A stretch of DNA of 62,081 nucleotides from ZC4RG35 sp036375695 (GTDB lineage Bacteria > Actinomycetota > Acidimicrobiia > Spongiisociales > ZC4RG35): contig DASVBU010000027.1 of the NCBI GenBank assembly GCA_036375695.1, positions 1 through 62,081 of the forward strand. The letters run 5' to 3'. The notes beneath the pieces were generated by a model, which was given only the letters and a program-made list of their open reading frames with translations, did not search any database and was not told where the DNA came from. The stretch's first letter is position 1. Each line of letters opens with the position of its first letter. Both the position numbers and the translations under genes were made by a program. This document shows positions 41,501 through 52,292 of this stretch, one piece after another.

Positions 41501-41878
41501 GTGAGGATCATCGGTCTCGGTGTCGATCTGGCCGAGGTCTCCCGTGTCGGGGACCTGCTGACCCGTTACCCCCGTTTCGCCGAGCGTTGCTTCACCCCGC
41601 ACGAGAGGGAGTACGCCCACCGGTACGCCAAGCCCGAACGCAGGCTGGCGGCGCGCTTCGCCGGCAAGGAGGCGGTGATGAAGTCCCTCGGGACGGGCTG
41701 GCGGCGAATCCGGTGGACCGACATCGAGATCACGGGTGGGGGCAAGCCCACGGTGCGGCTCTCGGGCACCGCGGAGCGACGCGCCCGGATGCTCGGGGTC
41801 ACCGAGGTGCTGGTGACGATCACCCACACCGGCGACACGGCGCTGGTCATGGCCGTCGCCGTGGGCGAGCACGCTTAA
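41501..41878 (+). CDS. acpS: Holo-[acyl-carrier-protein] synthase
   Basis: 125 residues from GTG 41501. It transfers 4'-phosphopantetheine from CoA to acyl carrier protein. Metal-binding aspartate in GLGVDLAEVSRV and glutamate in ARFAGKEAVMKSLG are present; the C-terminal SITHT-like TITHTGDTALVMA is standard. TTTACT at 41486-41491, 9 bases upstream, suggests a leaderless or near-leaderless mRNA. It begins a conserved housekeeping run. Confidence 0.95.
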   Translation: MRIIGLGVDLAEVSRVGDLLTRYPRFAERCFTPHEREYAHRYAKPERRLAARFAGKEAVMKSLGTGWRRIRWTDIEITGGGKPTVRLSGTAERRARMLGVTEVLVTITHTGDTALVMAVAVGEHA

Positions 41879-41888
41879 CCTCCACCCG

Positions 41889-43253
41889 GTGAAGCCGGTC
41901 GTCACCGCCACCGAGAGTCGGAGGGTCGACGAGGCCCATCGCGGCGATCTCTACCCGGCCATGGAGCGAGCCGGCCACGCCGTGGCGATGGCGGCCATCC
42001 GACACGGCGCCGGATACGGCAGCCGGGTCGCCGTGCTGGCCGGGCCCGGGAACAACGGTGGTGACGGATACGTGGCGGCGCGCCATCTCCTCGAGCACGG
42101 CGCCGGCGTCGTCGTCCACCGCCTCGGCGAGCCCCGGACCGCCGACGCCATCCGCGCCGAGGCCGCCGCCCGTCTGGCCGGGGTCCCGATGCGGCCACTC
42201 GCCGACCCCGAGCCGGCCGATCTGGTCATCGACGCCCTCTTCGGCGGGGGCGGCCGTCCGGATCTGCCCGCAGAGGTGGTGGCCTGGGCCAACCACGACG
42301 CCCCCGTCATCGCCGTCGACTTCCCCACCGGTCTCGACCCCGACTCCGGGATCGCCGGCCCCGTGGTCTTCCGGGCCACCGAGACCGTGACGTTCTCCTC
42401 CTACAAGACCGGCCATCTCTACGACGACGGCCCCGACTGGTGCGGGAAGGTCACGGTGGCCGACATCGGCCTGGAGGCCGGGCGGCCGTCGGCGTGGATC
42501 GCCGAGGAATCAGACGCTCCAAGGCCGGCGCGGGGACGGCGGGCGCACAAGTGGTCCGCCGGCGCGGTGCTCGTGGTCGGCGGGTCGTCGGGAATGGTGG
42601 GGGCCGCCACTATGGCGGCCCGCGCCGCCCTGGAGTTCGGCGCCGGTTCGGTCCACCTGGCGACACCGGACCCGGACGGCGCACACGCCATCGTCCCCCA
42701 GGTGCCGGCGGTGCCACTCGACGACGTCACCAGGTTCGATCGGTTCGACGTGGTGGTGGCCGGACCGGGTCTCGCCGATGGTGACCGGGAGAAGGTCGTC
42801 CCACTCGTCCAGGCGTCGCCCAAGGTCGTGCTCGACGCCGGCGCCCTCACGCCCTCGATGGTCGAGTCCGCCCTGACGGGTGGTGCCGAGGTGGTGGTCA
42901 CCCCGCATGCCGGCGAGTTCGAGCGTCTGAGTGGTGTCGGCCCGGGCAAGTTCTCGACCCGCTCCTACGCCCTGCGCACCGGAGTCGTCCTCCTCGCCAA
43001 GGGCAATCCGACCGTGGTGACCGACGGCGGGCATCCGGTGCTCGTGACGTCGGGGACCCCGGCCCTCGCCACAATCGGGACGGGCGACGTGCTCGCCGGG
43101 ATGCTCGGGGCCCTCTGGGCGCGCGGGCTGGGGCCCATGGAGGCCGCCATCTCGGCTTCGTACTGGCACGGCGTCGCCGCCGACCAGCTCTCCCGCCGCG
43201 AGACGGTGACGGCGGAGAAGCTGCTCGGTGTCATCGGGAGGTGGGCCTGGTGA
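41889..43253 (+). CDS. nnr: Bifunctional NAD(P)H-hydrate epimerase / ADP-dependent dehydratase
   Basis: 454 residues, GTG start. The N-terminal YjeF_N epimerase domain (GPGNNGGDGYVAARHL, then VDFPTGLDPDSG) is fused to a C-terminal ribokinase-like dehydratase domain (HKWSAGAVLVVGGSSGMVG, VVVAGPGLADGD, TPHAGEF, GTGDVLAGMLGAL). The enzyme repairs hydrated NAD(P)H. It overlaps the alr GTG start by four bases; acpS-nnr-alr is a conserved actinobacterial string. Confidence 0.96.
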   Translation: MKPVVTATESRRVDEAHRGDLYPAMERAGHAVAMAAIRHGAGYGSRVAVLAGPGNNGGDGYVAARHLLEHGAGVVVHRLGEPRTADAIRAEAAARLAGVPMRPLADPEPADLVIDALFGGGGRPDLPAEVVAWANHDAPVIAVDFPTGLDPDSGIAGPVVFRATETVTFSSYKTGHLYDDGPDWCGKVTVADIGLEAGRPSAWIAEESDAPRPARGRRAHKWSAGAVLVVGGSSGMVGAATMAARAALEFGAGSVHLATPDPDGAHAIVPQVPAVPLDDVTRFDRFDVVVAGPGLADGDREKVVPLVQASPKVVLDAGALTPSMVESALTGGAEVVVTPHAGEFERLSGVGPGKFSTRSYALRTGVVLLAKGNPTVVTDGGHPVLVTSGTPALATIGTGDVLAGMLGALWARGLGPMEAAISASYWHGVAADQLSRRETVTAEKLLGVIGRWAW

Positions 43254-44317
43254 GGCCGACCTGGGTGGAGATCGACCTCGGGGCCATCCGGCACAACGTC
43301 GCCGAGTTCCGTCGTCTGGTGGCCCCGGCCTCTGTGTGCGCGGTGATCAAGGCCGACGCCTATGGGCACGGGGACGTCCCGGTCGGCGAGGCAGCCATGG
43401 AAGCGGGCGCCGACATGCTGGCCGTGGCCCTCGTCGAAGAGGGCGCCCGGCTCCGCGAAGCCGGGATCGACTGCCCGATCCTCCTGCTCTCGGAGCCATG
43501 GTCGGGCGACGCGGCGTCCGTCGTCGAGTGGGGCCTGACCCCGACCGTCTACACCAAGGACTTCATCGACGCCCTCGCCTCGACCGGACGGAGCATCCCG
43601 GCCCATCTCAAGATCGACACCGGGATGCACCGGGTCGGGGCCCGCCCGGAGGATGCCGCCGCCCTGGTTGCCCATGCCCGGACGGCGGGCATCGAGATCG
43701 AGGCGGTGTGGACCCACTTCGCGGTGGCCGACGAGGATCCGGTCTTCACCCGACGCCAGATCGAGGAGTTCGAGGAGGTCGTTGCGGACCTGGACGTCCC
43801 GCGGACACACATGGCCAACACCGCCGGCGCAGTCCTCTTCCCCGAGGCGAGGAAGGACATGGTCCGCATCGGGCTCGGCACCTACGGCCTCCACCCATGC
43901 CCCGAGACCAGGGATCACGTCGACCTGAGGCCGGCGATGCGGCTGGTGAGCCGTGTCGTCCACCTCCAGCGGCTCGACCCCGGGGAGCGTCCGTCGTACG
44001 GGCGGATCCGGCCTCTTCCCAGGGCGTCGACCGTGGCCACCGTGCCGGTGGGCTATGCGGATGGATTCGCCCGGGGCAGGAAGGGAGACGTGCTCGTCAA
44101 TGGCAGGCGTCACCCGCTCGCCGGCCGGGTCACCATGGACCAGGTCCTGGTCGACGTCGGTGACGACGAGGTGGCGGTGGGCGACGAGGTGGTGATCATC
44201 GGCCGTCAGGGCGACGAGGAGGTGACCGCCGACGAATGGGCCGAGGAGTTGGGGACCATCTCCTACGAGATCGTCTGCTCCATCGGCCCCAGGGTCCCCC
44301 GGAGGTATTTGGGATGA
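43250..44317 (+). CDS. alr: Alanine racemase
   Basis: 355 residues from GTG 43250 (GTGA overlap with nnr). PLP-dependent production of D-alanine for peptidoglycan. The PLP lysine is K34 in AVIKADAYGHG; the second-domain catalytic tyrosine lies in PVGYADGFARG. HLKIDTGMHRVG and MTMDQ-type VTMDQVLVDVG are family blocks. The stop overlaps the next ATG (ATGA). Confidence 0.97.
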   Translation: MRPTWVEIDLGAIRHNVAEFRRLVAPASVCAVIKADAYGHGDVPVGEAAMEAGADMLAVALVEEGARLREAGIDCPILLLSEPWSGDAASVVEWGLTPTVYTKDFIDALASTGRSIPAHLKIDTGMHRVGARPEDAAALVAHARTAGIEIEAVWTHFAVADEDPVFTRRQIEEFEEVVADLDVPRTHMANTAGAVLFPEARKDMVRIGLGTYGLHPCPETRDHVDLRPAMRLVSRVVHLQRLDPGERPSYGRIRPLPRASTVATVPVGYADGFARGRKGDVLVNGRRHPLAGRVTMDQVLVDVGDDEVAVGDEVVIIGRQGDEEVTADEWAEELGTISYEIVCSIGPRVPRRYLG

Positions 44318-45201
44318 ACGAGACGATCACAGCGGTCCCCGGAGTCAGGGTCGGGCACTGGACCGACCCGGTGGCCGAGACCGGGTGCACCGTGGTGGTG
44401 TTCCCCGAGCCCAACGCGGCCACCGCAGAGGCCCGTGGCGCCGCTCCCGGGACCCGGGAGTACGCACTGCTCCAGCCGGAGATGCGGGTGGAGCAGGTCC
44501 AGGCGATCCTGCTCACCGGTGGCAGCGCCTTCGGTCTCTCCGCCGCCTCGGGCGTGGTCCGCGAGCTGGAGGCGGAGGGACGCGGCCACCCCACACTGGT
44601 GGGCCCGGTGCCGATCGTGCCCGCCGCGGTGCTGTTCGACCTCTACCCGGGCGACCCTTCGGTGCGCCCCGGCCCGGAGGAAGGATTGGCCGCGTATCGG
44701 GCCGCGTCGACCGACCCGGTCGAGCAGGGCCGCGTCGGCGCCGGCACCGGTGCCACCGCGGCCAAGTGGAGGGGGATCGAGCACATCAGGTATGGGGGGC
44801 TGGGATCGGCCGTCCGCCGGGTCGGTGACGTCACCGTGGGGGTGATCGCGGCGGTCAACGCCGTCGGTGACGTGTTCACGGTCACCGGGGAGCCGCTCAC
44901 CGACGGGCCGCACGAGCCGGGGCCACCGCAGATGGTGCCGCAGGCCTTCACCGAGAACACCACCCTCGTGGTGGTGGCCACCGACGCCGCCCTGAACCGG
45001 GTCGAGTTGCGACGACTGGTCTTCCGGGCCCACGACGCCATCGCGGCGTGTATCCGCCCGGCTCACACCCGCTGGGACGGGGACATCGTCTTCGCCGTCT
45101 CCTGCGGGAGCGTTGCAGGTGACTGCGATGTCGCAGCCGAGGCGGCGTTCGGTGCCACCGCGGCGGCCATCGAATCGGCCGTCCGCAACGCCAACGCCTA
45201 G
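44314..45201 (+). CDS. P1-family (DmpA-like) N-terminal-nucleophile peptidase
   Basis: 295 residues from ATG 44314. DmpA/P1 aminopeptidase family: VPGVRVGHWTDP at the start, LLTGGSAFGLSAASGV, and the GRVGAGTGATAAKWRG segment where these enzymes self-cleave before a Ser/Thr nucleophile. Related enzymes hydrolyse short peptides or amides; the substrate is not predictable. Inserted between alr and the UDG/tsa genes in the same direction and overlapping alr. Confidence 0.88.
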   Translation: MNETITAVPGVRVGHWTDPVAETGCTVVVFPEPNAATAEARGAAPGTREYALLQPEMRVEQVQAILLTGGSAFGLSAASGVVRELEAEGRGHPTLVGPVPIVPAAVLFDLYPGDPSVRPGPEEGLAAYRAASTDPVEQGRVGAGTGATAAKWRGIEHIRYGGLGSAVRRVGDVTVGVIAAVNAVGDVFTVTGEPLTDGPHEPGPPQMVPQAFTENTTLVVVATDAALNRVELRRLVFRAHDAIAACIRPAHTRWDGDIVFAVSCGSVAGDCDVAAEAAFGATAAAIESAVRNANA

Positions 45202-45220
45202 CTGCCAGAATTGCCGACTC

Positions 45221-45874
45221 GTGACCAGGATCATCCCCGAGTTCGAGGCTCTCCGGCTCCGAGCTGAGAACTGTCACGACTGTCCCCTCTCGGCGACCCG
45301 CACCAACGTCGTGTTCGGCGTCGGCTCGCTGGAGGCGAAGCTGATGTTCGTGGGCGAGGCGCCCGGTCACAACGAGGACATCCAGGGTGAGCCGTTCGTG
45401 GGCGCGGCGGGCCAGCTGCTCAACGAGCTGCTGGGCGAGATCGGCATCCGCCGGGACGAGGTCTACATCGCCAACGTCCTCAAATGCCGACCGCCGGGGA
45501 ACCGCGACCCGCGGCCCGAGGAGATCGACGCCTGCAAGGGGTATCTCCGGGAGCAGATCCGGATGATCCACCCCGAGGTGGTGATGACACTGGGGAACTT
45601 CGCCACCAAGCTCCTGCTCCGGACGGAGATGGGCATCACCAGGCTCCGCGGTCATGCCCATCGGTGGTGGCTCGGCGCCACCCTCGTCCCCACCTTCCAC
45701 CCGGCCGCGGCACTCCGGGGCGGGCCCCGGGTCACCGACCAGATGCGGGAGGACTTCGCACTGGTTCGCAGGCTGCTCGACGAAGGACCCGGGCCGTCGT
45801 TCGACGCCCAGCCCGACGAAGGGGCTCCCATGGAGCCACCCGCAGACGTCGAGCAGCTGGAGCTCTTCCGATGA
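45221..45874 (+). CDS. Uracil-DNA glycosylase, family 4 (Fe-S)
   Basis: 217 residues from GTG 45221, with no good Shine-Dalgarno. It removes uracil from DNA. Four cysteines fit a 4Fe-4S cluster: CHDC near the N-terminus, C in VLKCRPPGNRDP and C in DACKGYL. The active-site motif is VGEAPGHNED and the second is FHPAAAL. The C-terminal acidic tail is variable. It overlaps the tsaE ATG by four bases. Confidence 0.93.
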   Translation: MTRIIPEFEALRLRAENCHDCPLSATRTNVVFGVGSLEAKLMFVGEAPGHNEDIQGEPFVGAAGQLLNELLGEIGIRRDEVYIANVLKCRPPGNRDPRPEEIDACKGYLREQIRMIHPEVVMTLGNFATKLLLRTEMGITRLRGHAHRWWLGATLVPTFHPAAALRGGPRVTDQMREDFALVRRLLDEGPGPSFDAQPDEGAPMEPPADVEQLELFR

Positions 45875-46323
45875 GCACCTTCGTCTGCCCCGCGCCAGCC
45901 GACACCATGGCACTGGCCGGACGGCTCGCCGCCCTTCTGCGCCCGGGCGACGTGATCGTCCTCAAGGGCAGCCTCGGCGCGGGCAAGACCCTCTTCACCG
46001 GCGGGCTGGCGGCCGGCCTCGGCGTGGAGGAGACGGTCACCTCCCCGACGTTCATCCTGATGCGGGAGTACCGGAGCGGCTTCCTCCCCCTTATCCACGT
46101 GGACGTCTATCGACTGGGGAGCCTCAACGAGTTCGAGGACCTGGAGGTGGTGGAGAGGGCGCGGGACGGCGTCCTCGTCGTGGAGTGGGGCGACGCCGTG
46201 GAGAACGGCCTGCCGGAGGACCATCTCCGTGTCGAGATCGAGGTCGAGGAGGATGGCACGCGACTCGTCAGGCTGGTCCCGGTCGGGTCGTGGGCCGGCA
46301 GGTCACTGGAGTTGGTCGGTTGA
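45871..46323 (+). CDS. tsaE: tRNA t6A synthesis ATPase TsaE
   Basis: 150 residues from ATG 45871, overlapping the UDG stop. P-loop ATPase that drives the TsaB-TsaD cycle adding threonylcarbamoyl to A37 of ANN-decoding tRNAs. Walker A GSLGAGKTLF, then TSPTFIL, the HVDVYRL motif and VEWGD are all present. It overlaps tsaB in a TTGA junction. Confidence 0.95.
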   Translation: MSTFVCPAPADTMALAGRLAALLRPGDVIVLKGSLGAGKTLFTGGLAAGLGVEETVTSPTFILMREYRSGFLPLIHVDVYRLGSLNEFEDLEVVERARDGVLVVEWGDAVENGLPEDHLRVEIEVEEDGTRLVRLVPVGSWAGRSLELVG

Positions 46324-47030
46324 GGATCCTCGCCATCGAGAGCGCCACGCCGGGATCGTCCGTGGCGGTGGTGGAGGACAGGGCGACCCTCGCCGCAGCC
46401 TCCCGCATCGACCGGGTCGGGCACGCCGCCTTCCTGGTTCCCGCCATCGACTTCTGCTTCGACCAGGTCGGCTGGTCACCGTCGGATCTCGACGCCGTGG
46501 TGGTCGACATCGGCCCGGGCCTCTACACGGGGATCCGGGTCGGTCTGGCGACCGCGCAGGGCCTGGCGGCCGCCTTCGGGATCCCGATCATCCCGGCCAC
46601 CTCGGTGGATGCCCTCGCCCTCGAGGCGCGCACGGGTCACCGGTTGATCTGGGCGGTGGTCGACATCCGGCGGGGGGAGTTCGCCGTCGCCCGCTACCGG
46701 CCGGTGCCGGGCGGAGTGGTCAAGGAGGGGCCGACCGAGCTCCTCGATGCCGAGGACTTCCGCGGCCTGATCGTCTCCAGCTCGGAGGAGAGCCTCGTCG
46801 TCGGTGACGTCGCCGCCCTTCCCGAGGGCTTCTTCACGGGGATGCGGATGGTGAAAACGGGGAAACCCAGGTATCCCTATGCGGTGACGCTGGCGGAGAT
46901 CGGGCACGCCCGTCTCGAGAAGGGCGACTTCCCGGCCCCGGACGACATCAGACCGCTCTACATGCGGGAGCCCGACGTCACCATCAACTGGGCCAAGCAC
47001 CGGGAGGAGGGGCCATGGGCGTCGACATGA
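46320..47030 (+). CDS. tsaB: tRNA t6A synthesis protein TsaB
   Basis: 236 residues from TTG 46320, which overlaps the tsaE stop; the upstream open frame belongs to other genes. TsaB is an ASKHA-fold partner that scaffolds TsaD. MRILAIESATPGSSVAVVE, the DIGPGLYTGIRVGLATAQGL block and PATSVDALA are diagnostic. The last 16 bases overlap rimI. Confidence 0.93.
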   Translation: MRILAIESATPGSSVAVVEDRATLAAASRIDRVGHAAFLVPAIDFCFDQVGWSPSDLDAVVVDIGPGLYTGIRVGLATAQGLAAAFGIPIIPATSVDALALEARTGHRLIWAVVDIRRGEFAVARYRPVPGGVVKEGPTELLDAEDFRGLIVSSSEESLVVGDVAALPEGFFTGMRMVKTGKPRYPYAVTLAEIGHARLEKGDFPAPDDIRPLYMREPDVTINWAKHREEGPWAST

Positions 47031-47500
47031 TCACCATTCGGCCCCTGGCCGTCGACGACGTGGCGGCCGCGGCCGCCATGGAGGCCACCCACCAGCCCGC
47101 GCCCTGGCCGGAGAGCGTCTTCCGGGACGAGCTGGCCGCGCCGAGCCGGATCTACCTCGCCGCCGAAGCCTCCGGGGAGCTGGTCGGCTTTGCCGGCGCC
47201 CTCTTGGTCGCCGACGAGGCCCACGTCACCAACATCCTCGTCGCCCTCAGCCACCGTCGGATGGGGATCGGGCGGAAGCTGATGCTGACGCTGATCGACG
47301 AGGCGGTGGATGCCGGCGCTCGGCATCTCACGCTCGAGGTCCGGACCCGGAACGAGGCGGCCCGGGCGTTGTACGCATCGCTGGGGATGGTCCCGGTCGG
47401 GGTGCGGCCGAGGTACTACGGAGACGACGACGCCCTGATCATGTGGGCCCACGACATCGATAGTCCCGAGTACCTCGCCCGGTTGGGGGTGAACCGATGA
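47015..47500 (+). CDS. rimI: Ribosomal protein S18 alanine N-acetyltransferase-like GNAT
   Basis: About 161 residues (ATG 47015, or 157 from ATG 47027). GNAT fold: ILVALSHRRMGIGRKLMLTL contains the acetyl-CoA pyrophosphate loop (R-x-x-G-x-G/A), followed by LEVRTRNEAARALYASLGM and RYYGDDDALIMW, typical of RimI between tsaB and tsaD. RimI acetylates the N-terminus of S18 in E. coli; the same role here is inferred from context. Confidence 0.9.
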   Translation: MGVDMITIRPLAVDDVAAAAAMEATHQPAPWPESVFRDELAAPSRIYLAAEASGELVGFAGALLVADEAHVTNILVALSHRRMGIGRKLMLTLIDEAVDAGARHLTLEVRTRNEAARALYASLGMVPVGVRPRYYGDDDALIMWAHDIDSPEYLARLGVNR

Positions 47501-47714
47501 TTCGTCCCGGGAAGTACCCCGTACCTCGTACCCCGTACCTCGAGGCGCGCATGGCCGCCGCCTGGGAGGGCCAGTGCTTGCACGTGAGCAACGAACCTGG
47601 CTCGCTTCGCTCGCGCCCCCTCCCGGCTCCGCCGGCTCTCCCCCGTTCCGCTGCCGCTCCACGGGGGAGAAATCCAAGTACCCGGTACCAAGTGCCAAGC
47701 ACCGAGGTACTCCC
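47501..47714 (+). repeat. Interspersed GTAC/palindrome repeat, copy C (longest)
   Basis: This occupies the rimI-tsaD gap. GTAC heptad tracts lie on both sides (about 47513-47541 and 47678-47711). Between them are GCTCGCTTCGCTCGC, CGCCCCCTC, a CCGGC-TCC-GCCGG hairpin and a palindrome with arms at 47638-47646 and 47661-47669. Bases 47638-47677 are the exact reverse complement of 11473-11512 in copy B. It stays open in the tsaD frame, so automated tools may extend TsaD into it. Confidence 0.85.
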
Positions 47715-48716
<1,002 letters not shown>

Positions 48717-48757
48717 ACGGGTCCTCGAACTTGAGCCGTTGACGCTCAGATCCGTCA

Positions 48758-48784
48758 TTAGCAGTCCCCACGAGAGAGTGCTAA
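48758..48784 (+). promoter_or_regulatory. CIRCE operator 1 (HrcA site) overlapping the groESL promoter
   Basis: TTAGCAGTC - 9 bases - GAGTGCTAA matches the CIRCE consensus with one mismatch. TTAGCA here (48758-48763) and TAATCT (48782-48787), 18 bases apart with TGC before the latter, could themselves be the -35 and extended -10 boxes. Confidence 0.9.
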
Positions 48785-48792
48785 TCTCCCCC

Positions 48793-48819
48793 CTGGCACT
48801 CGAGTGTGACGAGTGCTAA
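48793..48819 (+). promoter_or_regulatory. CIRCE operator 2 (HrcA site)
   Basis: CTGGCACTC - 9 bases - GAGTGCTAA, a second CIRCE 8 bases after the first and at the likely transcript start. Two CIRCE sites imply HrcA repression of groESL; hrcA itself is not in the window. Confidence 0.88.
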
Positions 48820-48872
48820 CGCGGGTCCCCCCGCGTGGAGCACAAGTCGGTAGACGCAAGGAGGCAACACGA

Positions 48873-49163
48873 ATGAAGCTTCAGCCGCTCGGTGACCGGG
48901 TGGTCGTGAAGCCGACCGAGGACGCGGAAGCCCGCACCCCCTCCGGTCTGGTGATCCCCGACACCGCCAAGGAGAAGCCACAGATCGGCGAGGTGATCGC
49001 CGTAGGCCCCGGCGCCCGCGACGAGGACGGCAAGCGCATCCCCGTGGATGTGGCCGTCGGCGACAAGGTCCTGTATTCGAAGTTCGCCGGCACCGAGGTC
49101 AAGCTCGACGGAGCCGAGTACCTCGTCCTCTCCGAGCGTGACCTCCTGGCCGTGGTGAATTGA
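48873..49163 (+). CDS. groES: Co-chaperonin GroES
   Basis: 96 residues from ATG 48873, with AAGGAGG about 8 bases upstream. GroES caps the GroEL chamber. MKLQPLGDRVVVKPTEDAEA, the mobile loop (EARTPSGLVIPDTAKEKP) and YSKFAGTEVKLDGAEYLVL are diagnostic. It is the first gene downstream of two CIRCE operators and is followed by groEL after 14 bases. Confidence 0.98.
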   Translation: MKLQPLGDRVVVKPTEDAEARTPSGLVIPDTAKEKPQIGEVIAVGPGARDEDGKRIPVDVAVGDKVLYSKFAGTEVKLDGAEYLVLSERDLLAVVN

Positions 49164-49177
49164 GGAGTTGATAGAAG

Positions 49178-50806
<1,629 letters not shown>

Positions 50807-50834
50807 TCCTCGGAAGTCGGACCTATACACGAGA

Positions 50835-50858
50835 CGAGGGGCCCTTCGGGGCCCCTCG
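50835..50858 (+). terminator. Terminator between groEL and the convergent flippase gene
   Basis: CGAGGGGCCC-TTCG-GGGCCCCTCG is a perfect 10-pair stem with a UUCG tetraloop, followed by CCCGTTT. It may serve both strands; the T-run is weak. Confidence 0.7.
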
Positions 50859-50864
50859 CCCGTT

Positions 50865-52142
50865 TCAGGCGGACGACTCGGACGGAGCCGGCTCGGTCGC
50901 CTTGCGGTGGGCGAAGATCGAGGCCGAGGTGTTCCCGAGGCCGACGGCGCGCACGATCCAGGCCAGCAGCCAGGCCACCGGGAGCGTGAAGGCTTGGAGG
51001 GTGCCGGCGAAGAAGCCCGTGGCGATCTTGAGCACCGCTCCGGCGGTTTCCGCCATCGCCGCGCTCCTCTGTCTGCGGGCGCCCAGGGCCTCGAACCACC
51101 AGGGCTGGGCGAGGTTGTAGACCAGGGCGCCGGCGATGGCCAGCGGGATGAGCCAGTGCACCTCGTAGGCCAGGGGCAGGATGTTCTGGAGCGGGTTCAA
51201 CGGCCAGTGCCAGCCGACGACGAGCATATAGAGGACCCCCGCCACCGTGCTCACCAGCCAGAAGGCGTGTCGCGGCCGGGTGGCCCGATCGAGATCGGAA
51301 TTGAGACCCGCCGCCACCGAGCGAGGCCCCAGCACCGCCGCCAGCCCGACACCCAGGATCACGACGGGTCGGGCGATCACCCTCGCCCCTTCGGCGTACC
51401 CGAGCATCTCCGAGCCGATGGCGGCATCGACGATGACCGCGAGCAGGAAGTCGCTCCCCATCGCGCTGGTGTTGGCCAGGAGGAGCCACTTCCCGATCCC
51501 GATCAATTCGGGCCAGGTCGGCTGCCCCTGGGTGTCGGTGCCGTCTGTGGGCAGATTGTGCGTCAGCACCCATGACGCCACCGACGAGACGGCGAAGCCG
51601 ACGGCGAGACAGCCCAGTGGGACCCAGGCGACATGGACCAACGCCTTGAGGACGATGATCGAGACGACGGTGACGATGAGGTGGAGTGTCGAGACGATCG
51701 CCGCGCGCCATGAGCTTCCGGCGATGTGGAACATGCGGCGCCAGTGCTCCTGGAGGGGAGCCAGGATCGTCACGGCCACGGCCGAAAGCGCCAGCGCGGT
51801 GGACGCCTGTGCGCCCGCCGAGTCGACGATGAGCAGCCTCGCCGCATAGACCCCCGCCCCGCCGAGCAGCGACACCGCGGTCCCCCTGATCACGGACGAG
51901 CGGAGGACGTGGATGCGGTCGGCGCTCGGGAGGCTCACGGCCACCACCTCCGAAGGCACGAAGACCAACTCGCTGGCGAGGCTGCGGGCGAGGTTCCAGG
52001 CGGTGAACATCACCACGTAGGCGCCCAGCAGCCCGGCGTCGAAGGCCCGCAACGCATAGAGTCCCGCTATGAAGGTGGCGATCGAGGAAAGCGCCGAATC
52101 GATCTGTCCCGCCGACAGGCTCTGGATGGTCGATCTCCGCAC
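50865..52142 (-). CDS. Wzx-like polysaccharide flippase
   Basis: 425 residues with about 12 hydrophobic segments spread over the whole length, in the size and layout of MOP/Wzx lipid-linked oligosaccharide flippases. Sequence identity to known flippases cannot be judged by eye, so the call rests on topology and the neighbouring Wzz/Wzc-, Wzy- and WecG-like genes. The C-terminal tail is Glu/Pro/Ser-rich. It diverges from the Wzz-like gene. Confidence 0.75.
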   Translation of the reverse strand: MRRSTIQSLSAGQIDSALSSIATFIAGLYALRAFDAGLLGAYVVMFTAWNLARSLASELVFVPSEVVAVSLPSADRIHVLRSSVIRGTAVSLLGGAGVYAARLLIVDSAGAQASTALALSAVAVTILAPLQEHWRRMFHIAGSSWRAAIVSTLHLIVTVVSIIVLKALVHVAWVPLGCLAVGFAVSSVASWVLTHNLPTDGTDTQGQPTWPELIGIGKWLLLANTSAMGSDFLLAVIVDAAIGSEMLGYAEGARVIARPVVILGVGLAAVLGPRSVAAGLNSDLDRATRPRHAFWLVSTVAGVLYMLVVGWHWPLNPLQNILPLAYEVHWLIPLAIAGALVYNLAQPWWFEALGARRQRSAAMAETAGAVLKIATGFFAGTLQAFTLPVAWLLAWIVRAVGLGNTSASIFAHRKATEPAPSESSA

Positions 52143-52202
52143 GGCGCAACGCTATCGGCGGTGAGCCGGGAGTGAGAAACGCCAAGAAACCCGCTTCCGC
52201 GT

Positions 52203-52292
52203 TTACCGGCAGATACCAGGCACCGCTAGGCTGCCGCCCGGGGATGGGAACCACTGAACCTCTCCGTTGGTGCAGGGCGGGCGGAGTCTGAC
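52203..52292 (+). promoter_or_regulatory. Putative promoter and structured leader of the Wzz/Wzc-like gene
   Basis: TAGGCT (52227-52232) may be a -10 box, with a weak TTTACC 19 bases upstream. Just downstream, CCGCCCG (52234-52240) can pair with CGGGCGG (52278-52284). The latter overlaps GCGGAG, the probable ribosome binding site 6 bases before GTG 52293, so the leader could mask translation initiation. No known riboswitch class was recognised. Confidence 0.35.
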
